From Methanocella arvoryzae MRE50 (GTDB lineage Archaea > Halobacteriota > Methanocellia > Methanocellales > Methanocellaceae): a stretch of 64,000 nucleotides of DNA. Below are positions 27,369 through 36,399 of the stretch, in pieces (the first letter of the stretch is position 1; every line of letters starts with the position of its first letter). The position numbers were made by a program, and so were the translations under genes. The notes beneath the pieces are model-generated. The model had not been told where the DNA came from and ran no database searches. It saw nothing but the letters and a program-made list of their open reading frames with translations. The DNA is taken from contig NC_009464.1 in NCBI RefSeq assembly GCF_000063445.1, forward strand, positions 2,480,001-2,544,000, written 5' to 3'.

Positions 27369-27381
27369 AGGTTTATATATT
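27369..27381 (-). promoter_or_regulatory. TATA box of the interrupted deacetylase
   Basis: Reading the minus strand, AATATATAAACC lies about 55-70 bases before the candidate starts 27320 and 27302, predicting a leader of 30-50 bases consistent with Shine-Dalgarno use. The gap to the divergent gene is AT-rich. Confidence 0.45.
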
Positions 27382-27588
27382 ATTGATAGTATAAATATAT
27401 TGTTATTTTTATTCATACAAAATCATAAAGATTTGTCTTCCAGTAGAACTGTCGCAGCTCTCCCTTGTTTATGGTACCTGGATCGCACGCGCCTCTGTTA
27501 TCGATCACATGCCTTCCTACCGGAGGATTTATTAATGTAATAATATAATAATGATATATCGATCGATATCCGGGAAAGGGCTTAAGCT

Positions 27589-28218
27589 ATGGTAGGCAGG
27601 ATTCTGGTCTTATCACCTCACACCGACGACGGGGAGATTTCCGCCGGGGGCTCCATCGTACGGTTCATCGAAGAGGGCAAAGAGCTCTTTTACGTAGCCT
27701 TTTCGAGCTGTGAAAGGTCTGTACCCGACGATCTGCCCAGAGATACCTTGATCAAAGAATGCATGGAGGCCACGGCCGAGCTGGGCATACCCCGGAGCCA
27801 CAACATCCTGCTCGACTTCGACGTGAGGGAGTTCCACCGCTACCGGCAGGAAATCCTCGACGAGATGATCCGGATAAAAAAGGACATCGAGCCCGACCTG
27901 GTCATCACCCCCTCCTCCTTCGATACTCACCAGGATCACCAGGTCATATACAACGAGTCCCTCAGGGCGTTTAAAAAATCCTCTTCTCTCTGGGGCATGG
28001 AGCACCCGTGGAACAACCTCAACTTCCGGACAGACATCTTCATCCAGCTGGAGGACCGCCACGTCCGGAAAAAAGTTGCAGCCCTGAAAAAGTACGGCTC
28101 CCAGAGCCAGCGGGACTACTTCAGCCACGAGTACATCAACGCCCACCTGCTCACCCGGGGTATGAATATAGGGGCGCAGTACTCGGAAGTGTTTGAGTGC
28201 GTCAGGCTGAGAGTATAA
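27589..28218 (+). CDS. PIG-L/LmbE-family N-acetylglucosaminyl deacetylase
   Basis: 209 residues. The zinc motif LSPHTDDGEISAGG is at the N terminus (His, Asp, Asp) and the second motif is DTHQDHQVIY, both diagnostic for PIG-L/LmbE enzymes, which remove acetyl from GlcNAc-type sugars. No signal peptide, so it acts on a cytoplasmic sugar or lipid-linked intermediate. ATG 27589 has AAAGGG eight bases ahead. It is next to a NodB-type deacetylase and a WbqC protein, consistent with making amino sugars that are later substituted. Confidence 0.88.
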   Translation: MVGRILVLSPHTDDGEISAGGSIVRFIEEGKELFYVAFSSCERSVPDDLPRDTLIKECMEATAELGIPRSHNILLDFDVREFHRYRQEILDEMIRIKKDIEPDLVITPSSFDTHQDHQVIYNESLRAFKKSSSLWGMEHPWNNLNFRTDIFIQLEDRHVRKKVAALKKYGSQSQRDYFSHEYINAHLLTRGMNIGAQYSEVFECVRLRV

Positions 28219-28369
28219 ATTGTTACAAATATTTTTGTACCTCGCGTTAAAGCACAGCGGATAAACTTATGGTTGTTTCTATGGGCTCGCCGCCCGATCG
28301 GTAACTATATCATATATAATATTATATTTATTTGATATATAGAAACTACTCATAGGAGATCTCATCAAT

Positions 28370-29107
28370 ATGGTCCGAGTTTTAACCGCTCATCAGCCAC
28401 TGTATCTCCCATGGCTCGGGTTTTTCCAGAAAGTATGTATGAGCGATACCTTTTGCCTGTGGGACGACGTGCAGTTCACCAGCGATTCCTTCATCCACCG
28501 GAACAGCATCAAGACCGCAAACGGCCCGACACTGCTGACCGTACCCATCCACATGGAAGGCTTCCAGAACAAGACGATCAAAGACATGACCATCGATAAT
28601 ACTCAGGCCTGGCAGAGCAAGCACTGGAATACTATAAGGACCGCCTATGAGTCCAGCGCTCCATATTTTGAATGCTACCGGGACTTCTTCGAGGATGTCT
28701 ACAGGCGGAAGTGGGAGAAAATCATGGATCTGGATGAGCATCTCCTGAAGTACCTGTTCAAGGAGCTCAAGATTAGCGTGGACTATGTGAAAGCCTCCGA
28801 TCTGGGCTTCGAGGGCCGGAAAAACGACCGCATCCTTGACATGTGTATGAAGATGAACGCAGACCTGCTGATCTTCGGCCAGAGCGGGGAAACCTACGCT
28901 GATCTGGCCAAATACCGGGAGGCGGGAAAGCTGCTGCACTTCCAGAAGTATAAGCATCCGAAATACCCTCAGCTTCACGGGCCCTTCGCGCCCAACATGT
29001 CCATCATAGACTTACTCTTCTGCTTCGGGGAAAAGTCCCGGGACATCCTGGAACGGGGCAACCCGACAAGGCAGGAACTGATTAACAAGTACCTGTCGAA
29101 AAACTAG
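28370..29107 (+). CDS. WbqC-like family protein
   Basis: 245 residues with the family N terminus (VLTAHQPLYLPWLGFFQK) and the internal GPTLLTVPI, RKNDRILDMC and KYKHPKYPQLHG blocks. WbqC-type proteins occur in O-antigen and surface polysaccharide clusters; some are suspected of adding amino-acid or acyl groups to sugars, but the reaction is not established. ATG 28370 has GGAG 11 bases upstream, rather far; ATC two codons earlier would be at five bases. A strong AT-rich promoter region lies at 28300-28345. Confidence 0.85.
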   Translation: MVRVLTAHQPLYLPWLGFFQKVCMSDTFCLWDDVQFTSDSFIHRNSIKTANGPTLLTVPIHMEGFQNKTIKDMTIDNTQAWQSKHWNTIRTAYESSAPYFECYRDFFEDVYRRKWEKIMDLDEHLLKYLFKELKISVDYVKASDLGFEGRKNDRILDMCMKMNADLLIFGQSGETYADLAKYREAGKLLHFQKYKHPKYPQLHGPFAPNMSIIDLLFCFGEKSRDILERGNPTRQELINKYLSKN

Positions 29108-29112
29108 ATTAT

Positions 29113-30156
29113 TTATATTTTATCTTCCACCCAGCCCGAAATTTCCCTGCCAGAGGCCATCCATGCATTTCTGCTCTGGCAGTACTTCAGGATCTTTTCG
29201 TAAAACTTCACCCAGCCGCTCAGGTGGCTGTTGTTGAACGCGTCGCTGTGCCACAGCACGGTGAGCACGCCCCCGCACTTCTCGGCACTATCGATGAGGC
29301 TCTTCGCTATCTCCCACTTCCTGCTGAACGGGACTCTCGTATTCATCAGCGTGAAGTCCGACAGAGTCAGGGGTAGCTCCACGATATCGATCTCTCTGTT
29401 TTTAATGGCATCATATGGCCTGTAGGGGTGACAGAGCCCGTTCTTAAAGCCTGCGATCCGGTTGTTGCCTATAGTGGTGTCATACCTAAAGCCAGCCTGC
29501 CGCAGGTATTCCCATGTCTCTGGCAGCCTGAACCGCAGGTAGTGGTTCCGGTAGCCGGTAACCTTGCCGTTGAACACTTTTTCCAGCCTGCGCTTCTCCT
29601 CACTGATCTTTTCCGGGCTGTCGAACGCGTAGTAGCCTCCATGTAATCCCACCTCGCAGCCGCCATCCGCCACGATTCCCAGCTCTCCTTCCAGATCCTC
29701 TATATCGTACCGGAACCGCAGCACGTCTTTGTCAGTGGCCAGGAAGTAGAAGGACGACGTCGCACCGTAGCGCCGCTCGATCTCCATGATCTCCCTGAAG
29801 TTGATGTAGGGGCTGTACTTTTTCCCCTTCAGCCTCCACAAGAGGTGCTTTTTCATGCCCTCCAGGTCTCCCCGGGTCAGGCTGCTGGCAGAGGAAAGGG
29901 CTGTGTGGCGAAGCGGGGGATAAATCTCGTCCACGTCGTGGGTGAGACAGACGGCAAATCCCTTGCCGTCCGGGTATTCGAGAGAGAAGCCTTCCCTCCT
30001 GAGGTACTCCGACATGTACGGCCGGGTGAGAAAGCGGTCTCCGATAACGTTGCGGACGTGCCCGTATTCCTGGTTCAGTGTGGAGATGCCCTTAAAAGAA
30101 AACTGGTCCCACAGCTCCCGGTTATGCCGGAGCACTTCGCTGACGTGACAGGCCAT
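29113..30156 (-). CDS. Polysaccharide deacetylase-like protein
   Basis: 348 residues. NodB/CE4-like features are CLTHDVDEIYPPL (metal Asp), ATSSFYFLATDKD, CEVGLHGGYYAFD (metal His region) and KVTGYRNHYLRF. This longer branch lacks a signal peptide and has an N-terminal extension of about 90 residues that seems to be its own domain. ATG 30156 is three bases past the stop of the upstream gene on the same strand, so it is co-transcribed with the DUF1616 protein; the open frame extends to 30252 inside that gene. It may deacetylate an intracellular or lipid-linked sugar. Confidence 0.78.
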   Translation of the reverse strand: MACHVSEVLRHNRELWDQFSFKGISTLNQEYGHVRNVIGDRFLTRPYMSEYLRREGFSLEYPDGKGFAVCLTHDVDEIYPPLRHTALSSASSLTRGDLEGMKKHLLWRLKGKKYSPYINFREIMEIERRYGATSSFYFLATDKDVLRFRYDIEDLEGELGIVADGGCEVGLHGGYYAFDSPEKISEEKRRLEKVFNGKVTGYRNHYLRFRLPETWEYLRQAGFRYDTTIGNNRIAGFKNGLCHPYRPYDAIKNREIDIVELPLTLSDFTLMNTRVPFSRKWEIAKSLIDSAEKCGGVLTVLWHSDAFNNSHLSGWVKFYEKILKYCQSRNAWMASGREISGWVEDKI

Positions 30157-30158
30157 CG

Positions 30159-31139
30159 CTACCGGGCCCCTGGAGAGGGTTTCATTGACGTATTTCCGGC
30201 ACTGGCAGTGGTGTTCTTCCGCTGGTCGGTCACGTTGATCCAGAGCCTGCACTGGTGATATGGTATTGCCGTATTACCGTCCGCGTACAGCAGGAAGTCC
30301 AGCTTCATCCTGGTCCCCAACCGGTCCGGCTTGATCTGGGCAGTCTTTTCCCACGTCTGGTTATCGCCCAGCACCACGCGCTCCGTGCTCAGCACGGTCG
30401 TCGTATTGTTGTCGACCAGCTGAATCTGTAAGTCGTACGTCATCTCACGTTTCTCATGGTTGACGATACCTACGATCACAGGCAACTGCTCGCCCAGCAC
30501 GAAGTCGGAGGGATACCCGCCGATATTGTGCTCAGGCCCCGTGAGGTAGAACTCGGTAAACTGCTCCACCTGCCCCGGCATGAACACCATATATGAGACA
30601 GTGCCCGCGGAGACGAGAAGGGCTGCCACGATCGCTATGCCTAAAACTTTATCGATCTGGCTCCTGTCTCCCCAAAATAAGGATTTTACAGCTGCAGGTA
30701 TGTCGGGGTAAAACATCTCGTCGGCAGGCACCTTAAACCGGCTCACAATCGCCAGTGCCGAGCAGGCGAGGGTGAAGATTGTGACACAGATGAGGATAGG
30801 GTCGAGGTGCACTCCAAGGAACGTGTAGTTCAGCGCCATCCCGATCAGGGGGACGATAATGATGCTCAGGGTCACCGACATCGTCATCCGGGCGATGTTG
30901 CCCATGTCGCTCCTCCTGGGAAACATGGCTGTGACCATCGCATATCCCGGGGCGAACAGGGTTGCCGGAAAAGCCAGGATTGCCCGGAAGATGCTGTCGC
31001 TGAAGAAGGGCGTATAGGTGAGCACAATCATCAGCACGGATATCAGTATGATTAGATACAGGTCGAGGATGAATTTCCCCCGAAATTTTGTCCGGATGTC
31101 CCTGACAAACCCAAAATTCTCTATGCTCCACATTGCCAT
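30159..31139 (-). CDS. DUF1616 membrane protein
   Basis: 326 residues: four to five N-terminal membrane spans (DLYLIILISVLMIVLTYTPF, ATLFAPGYAMVTAMF), then a C-terminal extracellular-type domain (LTGPEHNIGGYPSDFVLGEQ, then a beta-rich fold with VGIVNHEKREMTYDLQI) typical of the archaeal DUF1616 group found in surface-glycan and S-layer regions. It probably works as a membrane partner for envelope assembly. Function unknown. It heads a two-gene unit with the deacetylase. Confidence 0.85.
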   Translation of the reverse strand: MAMWSIENFGFVRDIRTKFRGKFILDLYLIILISVLMIVLTYTPFFSDSIFRAILAFPATLFAPGYAMVTAMFPRRSDMGNIARMTMSVTLSIIIVPLIGMALNYTFLGVHLDPILICVTIFTLACSALAIVSRFKVPADEMFYPDIPAAVKSLFWGDRSQIDKVLGIAIVAALLVSAGTVSYMVFMPGQVEQFTEFYLTGPEHNIGGYPSDFVLGEQLPVIVGIVNHEKREMTYDLQIQLVDNNTTTVLSTERVVLGDNQTWEKTAQIKPDRLGTRMKLDFLLYADGNTAIPYHQCRLWINVTDQRKNTTASAGNTSMKPSPGAR

Positions 31140-31302
31140 GTTCCGGCCTCATTCTTAGCCTGCCCGCAGACGCTGTCCGGCCGGCGGTTGAGCTGCAGAT
31201 ATAGAGTAAAGTATCGCCTGATATATTATAAAGTTTTTTATATTGAAAATTTTATGCTATCCTGCAAGCGGGCACTTACCATGTAAAAACGTGCCAGCAG
31301 CC

Positions 31303-32298
31303 TTACCTGGCCGGGACGGGCTGCCTGATCTTCAGCCTGGCCCTGATCTCCTCTATAGTTTCTACCGGTAGATCCAGGTCCACTTTGTTCACGGCCACCC
31401 CGAGGAGGCTCCCGGCCCTCTGCAGCTCTTCCTCCGGGTGATATTTTAGCGCCTGCTCAAAAACCCGGCTGACAGGCACCTGCTGGGATAGCGCACAGAT
31501 GGCGCAGATGAGGTCGAAGTCGTTCGCCCTCCACAGCTCCCTGCGATCTATTTTGAGGCAGTCGACGACGTACAGGCGGCCGTCGGAGTACAAAAAGTTA
31601 TCCAGCTTGATGTCCCCGTGGAATACGCCGGTATCCTCCATCGCCTTCAGTGTCGAGAATACCTGGCCGATCACCTCGTCGGTCAGCTCCACTTTGGACA
31701 GCGGCCTGCCTTCGATGAACTGCATGACCAGCACATAGTCGTCGTGGTTGAGCTTGTGAGTGCCGAAGACCTCGGGCACGTTCACCCGGCGGTTCTTCAG
31801 CAGCATCAGGGAGTTGCGCTCGAACTCGATCATGTCTTGCGCTCCCTCATGGCCGTCGAAGGCCAGGGTCGCTCTCTCTGCCAGCACGCCCAGGTTCCGG
31901 AGGATCGTCATGTACCTGTGCATCAGGGCACTGCGGTCATTAATGATCTTCGCCAGGAACTTTTTGGGCTGCTTCGTCCGCCTGTCCACGCCTTCCACCA
32001 CGCAGGGAATGGACATCCAGTAGGAGCCTCCGGCCAGCCCGATCTTTATCTTCTTCAGCCCGTACTTCTTGCGGAACACGTACCTGATCTGGGCTTTGCG
32101 GAACACGTTCAGGTCGTCCCGGGAGATGCCGTGGATCCAGTCGATCAGCCGGCGCCTGATGTGAGTGTGCAAAACCCGGTCAGCAGCCTTGACCACTATG
32201 TAGACTATCGCGATAAAGGCGACCATCAGGGCTTCGACTACGGCGTTGTTCAGCACCCTGTAAGCAACTTTCAGCAGGGCATCTCTCCAGGAGATCAT
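31303..32298 (-). CDS. Membrane-anchored protein-kinase-like phosphotransferase 1
   Basis: 331 residues: one to two hydrophobic segments (VVEALMVAFIAIVYIVV) then a kinase-like domain. The catalytic loop FHGDIKLDNFLYSDG and VVDCLKID (in place of DFG) are clear. A lysine in KKFLAKIIND and a Glu in MIEFERNSL could be the ATP-binding pair. The glycine-rich loop reads LAGGSYWMSIP. Similar to the LPS-kinase/RIO/aminoglycoside group. The substrate may be a sugar or lipid-linked glycan; protein phosphorylation cannot be excluded. Paralogous to the next gene. Confidence 0.75.
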   Translation of the reverse strand: MISWRDALLKVAYRVLNNAVVEALMVAFIAIVYIVVKAADRVLHTHIRRRLIDWIHGISRDDLNVFRKAQIRYVFRKKYGLKKIKIGLAGGSYWMSIPCVVEGVDRRTKQPKKFLAKIINDRSALMHRYMTILRNLGVLAERATLAFDGHEGAQDMIEFERNSLMLLKNRRVNVPEVFGTHKLNHDDYVLVMQFIEGRPLSKVELTDEVIGQVFSTLKAMEDTGVFHGDIKLDNFLYSDGRLYVVDCLKIDRRELWRANDFDLICAICALSQQVPVSRVFEQALKYHPEEELQRAGSLLGVAVNKVDLDLPVETIEEIRARLKIRQPVPAR

Positions 32299-32372
32299 AA
32301 CATTCGCTACAAGGCGTCGCCATCCTAAATAAATAGTGGCAGCTTAGCGTTTATCTTTCTACCAGGCGGTAT

Positions 32373-33398
32373 CTACACAGGGTTCCCCAGCTCTCGCCTT
32401 AGCTCCCGGCTTTTCTCCGGGGACAGGTCGATGTCGGCCTTGGCGACCGCAATGTCCAGCAGGGTGCCGGCATAGAGTAGCTCGTTCTCGGTAAAATGGC
32501 TCCGGGCCAGGCTGATCACTGTATCGACGGGCGCTTTTTCGCAGAGCGAGCACAATGCGCAGATCAGGTCGAAGGCCTGTGCCACCGGGAGTGCTGTATG
32601 GCCGATTTTCAGGCAGTCTACAAGGTAGATCTTCCCGTCAGAGTAGAGAAAGTTATCGAGCTTGATGTCCCCGTGGATGACCTTGCTGTCGTGCATCTTC
32701 TTCAGGATCGCAAGCACTTCCGAGATCTCCTCGACGCCCATGGCTACATCTGAAAGAGTCCTGCCTTCGATGAACTCGGTCACGAGCATATAGTCGTCTT
32801 CATTCAGCTGGTGCATTCCCAGGACTGCCGGAGCATTTACTCCCTCTTCTCTCAGCCGGGAGAGGCAGTGGCGCTCGAAGCTCGCCATGTCTCTGGCGTC
32901 TTCATAGGTTTCGAACCACATCTCCGCGCCGCCGGCGATGATCCCCAGGTTGCGCAGCATGGTCATATACCTGTGCTTGACAGCGCTCTGGTCATTGATG
33001 ATCTTGGCGAGGTACTTCACCGGCCTGCCCTCTCTCCTGCCCTTCACCACGCACGGGATCGACAGCCAGTAAGAGCCTCCGGCAAGCTTTATCCCTATCC
33101 GGGAGAGGCCGTAATGGCACCGGAAAATGTACCTGATCTGCGCCCGCCGCAATGGGCTCAGCCTGTCCTTCGACACGCTGCGAAGGCTGGCGATGAACTG
33201 CCTCTCCACCCTTGTCCCGATGATGCCGTCAATGATCGAAGTGAGCAGGAAACCGATGGCTATCAACGATACCAGGACTGCTTCTACGGCTCTGTTCATC
33301 AGCACGACGTAGATAATCCTTCTCAGCAGCCGGTCCGGTGCCGGGATGAAAACTTTCTTCGGTTCACACTGTTCAGCGCTCATCCGGGTCATTATCAT
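32373..33398 (-). CDS. Membrane-anchored protein-kinase-like phosphotransferase 2
   Basis: About 341 residues from ATG 33398 (further ATGs at 33392 and 33383; an open extension to 33494 is unlikely to be translated). Same layout as its neighbour: hydrophobic N-terminal segment (AVEAVLVSLIAIGFLLTSII), LAGGSYWLSIPCVVKG, IHGDIKLDNFLYSDG and LVDCLKIG. The conserved blocks IRYIFRCHYGLSRI / IRYVFRKKYGLKKI make the duplication obvious. It ends about 75 bases from gene 1, so the two may be one transcript. Confidence 0.75.
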   Translation of the reverse strand: MIMTRMSAEQCEPKKVFIPAPDRLLRRIIYVVLMNRAVEAVLVSLIAIGFLLTSIIDGIIGTRVERQFIASLRSVSKDRLSPLRRAQIRYIFRCHYGLSRIGIKLAGGSYWLSIPCVVKGRREGRPVKYLAKIINDQSAVKHRYMTMLRNLGIIAGGAEMWFETYEDARDMASFERHCLSRLREEGVNAPAVLGMHQLNEDDYMLVTEFIEGRTLSDVAMGVEEISEVLAILKKMHDSKVIHGDIKLDNFLYSDGKIYLVDCLKIGHTALPVAQAFDLICALCSLCEKAPVDTVISLARSHFTENELLYAGTLLDIAVAKADIDLSPEKSRELRRELGNPV

Positions 33399-33606
33399 TT
33401 CGTCTCTCGTACGGTTAAAGCGCGCCGAAATAAAATCAGGAAAGTATATGTGCGTATTATTTAAAAGCCGGCCGCGCAACGGGGGCGGGGCCATATCGCC
33501 GGCTCGTGAATCTATGTAATTATATAATTCAGATATAATAATAAGAGATAAGTGTTATCTATCCAGACGTACATAAAAGCTATTCTGCCGCGGGGCATGA
33601 TCGATC

Positions 33607-33846
33607 ATGTATACCTCATTTATCGGACTCTGCATCGACCTCGACCGGGAAGACCGGCTGACAGAAGCTCTGATCGGCATGGATGGCGTGGCAGAAGTTT
33701 ACACTATGATGCAGCCGTTCGATCTCTTCGTCAAAGTCCGGGCGGAAAATTTAAAAAAGCTGGAATCCACCGTCCAGGAAATCCTGAACCTCGATGGGGT
33801 CCAGAGATCCTACAATTTCCTGACCGTGCAGCAGAAAAAAGGTTAA
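33607..33846 (+). CDS. Stand-alone Lrp/AsnC ligand-binding (RAM) domain protein
   Basis: 79 residues forming only the alpha/beta ligand-binding domain of Lrp-type regulators (SFIGLCIDLDREDRLTEAL; VYTMMQPFDLFVKV; LDGVQRSYNF), without a DNA-binding helix-turn-helix. Such proteins bind amino acids and can join regulator oligomers. It lies convergently against the IlvD-family gene, 5 bases away. Direct regulation of branched-chain synthesis is possible but unproven. Confidence 0.8.
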   Translation: MYTSFIGLCIDLDREDRLTEALIGMDGVAEVYTMMQPFDLFVKVRAENLKKLESTVQEILNLDGVQRSYNFLTVQQKKG

Positions 33847-33851
33847 AGCCG

Positions 33852-35582
33852 CTACTTTTCGCACCTGTCCGTTACCATGTAGCCCCCCTCCATCGCCGAG
33901 GAGGCCAGAGTGGTGTACATGCTGAGAACACCGGTAAACCTGGGCTCGGGGCGTTTCCACTTTTTCAGCCTTTCCTCTATGATCCGGGCAGCCTCGTCCA
34001 GGCTGACTTCTTTTCCCCTGACGCCTGTAAGGTCCAGGCGTCGGCCGGGAATGTCGATCCTGATCAGGTCATCGTTCTCCACAATTGCGAGAGGCCCGCC
34101 GCTCATTGCCTCCGGGGAGATATAGCCGATACAGGGTCCTCTTGAAGCCCCCGAAAACCGGCCGTCGGTGATAAGCCCTGTAGTGGTGCACAGCTCTTTG
34201 CTGGAGGCGAGGGCTTCCGTCGGGTAGTACATCTCCGGCATTCCGCAGCCTTTGGGGCCGGCATAGCGTATGACGATGACCGACCCTTTTTTCACAGTTC
34301 CGTCCAGGATGGCGTCCCTGGCATGGAGCTCATCCTCGAACACAATCGCAGGGCCGACGTGGCGGAACATTTCTTTGGGAACTGCGGCATACTTCGTCAC
34401 GGCGTAGCCGGGGGCCAGGTTCCCCTGCAGGATGGCGAGAGAGCCTTCGCCTCTGGGCTTCGAGGCGGGATAAATGACCTCCTCCGCCCTTATCTTATAG
34501 CTCTCCAGATGCCTGCGCGCGTGCTCGAAGAAGTGCTGGCGCTCCATCTCTTTGAGGTTCTCCCCGAGAGTCCTGCCAGTAACCGTCATGGCGTCGAGGT
34601 GCAGGTGATCTTTGATCTCCCTGATGATGCCCTGGACGCCGCCGGAGTACCAGAACAGGATTGCCGGGTGGTGCCCGCTGGGCCGCACGTTGAGAAGCAT
34701 AGGTATCTGCCGGTTCAATTCGTCCCAGAGCGTCGGCTTGATCGTCACTCCCACCTCCCGGGACATCGCCGGTATGTGGAGCAGGGCGTTGGTAGAGCCG
34801 CCGATGGCCGCGTGTACCATGATGGCGTTCTCGAAAGAGTCTCTCGTGAGAATATCCTTAGTCTTCAGGCCTTCGTCCAGCATCTCCACGATCCTTATTC
34901 CGGCCTCCTCCGCCTTGTGCCGGATGCCTGCAGTAAACGCCGGCATCGAGGCCGCGCCGGGGAGGGTAAGCCCCATCGCTTCGGAGAGCGACTGCATGGT
35001 GTTGGCGGTGCCCATAAATGAGCAGCAGCCTTCGGTGGGGCACGCGCTCCGCTGGAGGAACCGGTACTCGTCAGGGGGGATCTCTCCCCGCTTTAGATCG
35101 GAGTAGATCGTGCCGACCTGCTCGAGGGTGAACATGCCGGGCCCTTCCATCATGGTGCCGCCGGGCACGTGTATGGCCGGCGCATCGTCCAGGCGCGCTG
35201 CAGCCATCAGCTGTCCGGGCACACCTTTGTCGCAGCTCGATAGCAGCACGAGGCCATCTACCGGTTGCGCCTTCCAGTGTACTTCGATCATGCCACAGAT
35301 GAGCTCGCGTGACAGCAAGGAGTAGTTCATCCCTTCGGTCCCCTGTGCAATACCGTCGCACATGTCCGTGACGTGGTGGTGCGCAGGCTTGCCTCCGCTG
35401 GCGTAGACTCCCCTGGCCACCATATCCGATAAATCCTTTAAGTGATAGCTGCCCGGCAGCGCATCTCCCCAGACGTCCTCGACCAGGATCTGGGGCTTTT
35501 CAAGATCTACCACTCCCCAGTCCATCGAAAGCTTGAGCGGATCAATCTCCGGGCCGAGTTTTCTCAAATCCTGGCTTCTCAT
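33852..35582 (-). CDS. ilvD: IlvD/Edd-family dehydratase, probable dihydroxy-acid dehydratase
   Basis: 576 residues with the family's iron-sulfur and substrate motifs: TDMCDGIAQGTEGMNYSLLS, LSSCDKGVPGQLMAA, PTEGCCSFMGTANTM, and the C-terminal TEALASSKELCTTTGLITDG and GPCIGYISPEA. Known members dehydrate dihydroxy acids for valine and isoleucine synthesis, or sugar acids. The N terminus (MRSQDLRKLGPEIDPLKLS and the HHHVTDMC context) differs from typical IlvD, so a sugar-acid substrate is not excluded. ATG 35582 is followed upstream by an AT-rich promoter region. No other ilv gene lies in the window. Confidence 0.85.
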   Translation of the reverse strand: MRSQDLRKLGPEIDPLKLSMDWGVVDLEKPQILVEDVWGDALPGSYHLKDLSDMVARGVYASGGKPAHHHVTDMCDGIAQGTEGMNYSLLSRELICGMIEVHWKAQPVDGLVLLSSCDKGVPGQLMAAARLDDAPAIHVPGGTMMEGPGMFTLEQVGTIYSDLKRGEIPPDEYRFLQRSACPTEGCCSFMGTANTMQSLSEAMGLTLPGAASMPAFTAGIRHKAEEAGIRIVEMLDEGLKTKDILTRDSFENAIMVHAAIGGSTNALLHIPAMSREVGVTIKPTLWDELNRQIPMLLNVRPSGHHPAILFWYSGGVQGIIREIKDHLHLDAMTVTGRTLGENLKEMERQHFFEHARRHLESYKIRAEEVIYPASKPRGEGSLAILQGNLAPGYAVTKYAAVPKEMFRHVGPAIVFEDELHARDAILDGTVKKGSVIVIRYAGPKGCGMPEMYYPTEALASSKELCTTTGLITDGRFSGASRGPCIGYISPEAMSGGPLAIVENDDLIRIDIPGRRLDLTGVRGKEVSLDEAARIIEERLKKWKRPEPRFTGVLSMYTTLASSAMEGGYMVTDRCEK

Positions 35583-35789
35583 AATAAATAAATTAACTTA
35601 TATATTTATGTATGTGGCGCACGTGAAGGTGATAAAATAAATTCACTTGTATATCGGTATATGGCAATTTTTTTGAAAAATTAGGAAAAGATTTAAGTAC
35701 CATATCCAAGATATTGCTATTGCTGTTTGATGTATCGCTTCACATTACAACGATACATGACATAGCCCATCAACTGTCGAGGCTTGAGC

Positions 35790-35942
35790 ATGTTAACAAC
35801 CGAAGAGATCCAGAGACTTGTCAAGCTCAAGGAAAAGGACAAAGAGGCCTTCTACCGGCTTCTCGAGGACATCCGGCAGTCACACCCGCTGGATCTCCTG
35901 CTATCGTACAAGAAATTCAAAGAGTATGCGCCCAACGTATAG
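35790..35942 (+). CDS. Small 50-residue protein
   Basis: A short open frame (MLTTEEIQRLVKLKEKDKE to YAPNV), highly charged and probably helical. GAGG is seven bases before the ATG and the stop is TAG at 35940-35942. It sits just before the purE promoter. Not recognised. Coding is suggested by the ribosome site and codon pattern. Confidence 0.5.
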   Translation: MLTTEEIQRLVKLKEKDKEAFYRLLEDIRQSHPLDLLLSYKKFKEYAPNV

Positions 35943-35970
35943 CCGGGCGCCCACTCCTTTTTAAGCTCAA

Positions 35971-35980
35971 AAATATTTTA
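35971..35980 (+). promoter_or_regulatory. TATA box of purE
   Basis: AAATATTTTA lies about 36 bases before ATG 36012, placing the transcript start near 36000 and excluding the upstream TTG 35988. Confidence 0.5.
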
Positions 35981-36011
35981 TAGCCGTTTGCCCATTCATT
36001 CAGTGATACCT

Positions 36012-36395
36012 ATGGTGGACGTCGCAGTCATTCTCGGTTCGGCCTCGGACCGCGCGATCGCAGACAAGGCGATCGAAGTTCTCGCCAAAAACAACGTTTC
36101 GTATGACCTGCAGGTGCTCTCAGCTCACCGCAACCCCGACGAGCTCGATGCATACGTCAGGGGAAGCGATGCAAAGGTCTTCATCACCATCGCCGGCCTG
36201 GCCGCAGCCCTGCCCGGCGTCGTCGCCGCCCGGACCAAAAAGCCGGTCATCGGCGTCCCGGTCTCCGCCAAGCTCGGCGGCCTCGACGCCCTCCTGTCCA
36301 TCGTCCAGATGCCCAAAGGCGTCCCGGTAGCCTGCGTCGGCATCGACAACGGAGACAACGCCGCCCACCTGGCCATCCGCATCTTACAGAGGTAA
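36012..36395 (+). CDS. purE: N5-carboxyaminoimidazole ribonucleotide mutase / AIR carboxylase
   Basis: About 127 residues. It catalyses the carboxylation or mutase step of purine synthesis (CAIR formation). Signatures: [16 protein letters not shown] with the phosphate-binding Ser, and [17 protein letters not shown] 36012 (MVDVAVILG) is used. It is followed within 5 bases by a small membrane protein gene, so the two share a transcript. No purK is visible. Confidence 0.93.
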   Translation: MVDVAVILGSASDRAIADKAIEVLAKNNVSYDLQVLSAHRNPDELDAYVRGSDAKVFITIAGLAAALPGVVAARTKKPVIGVPVSAKLGGLDALLSIVQMPKGVPVACVGIDNGDNAAHLAIRILQR

Positions 36396-36399
36396 TTCT

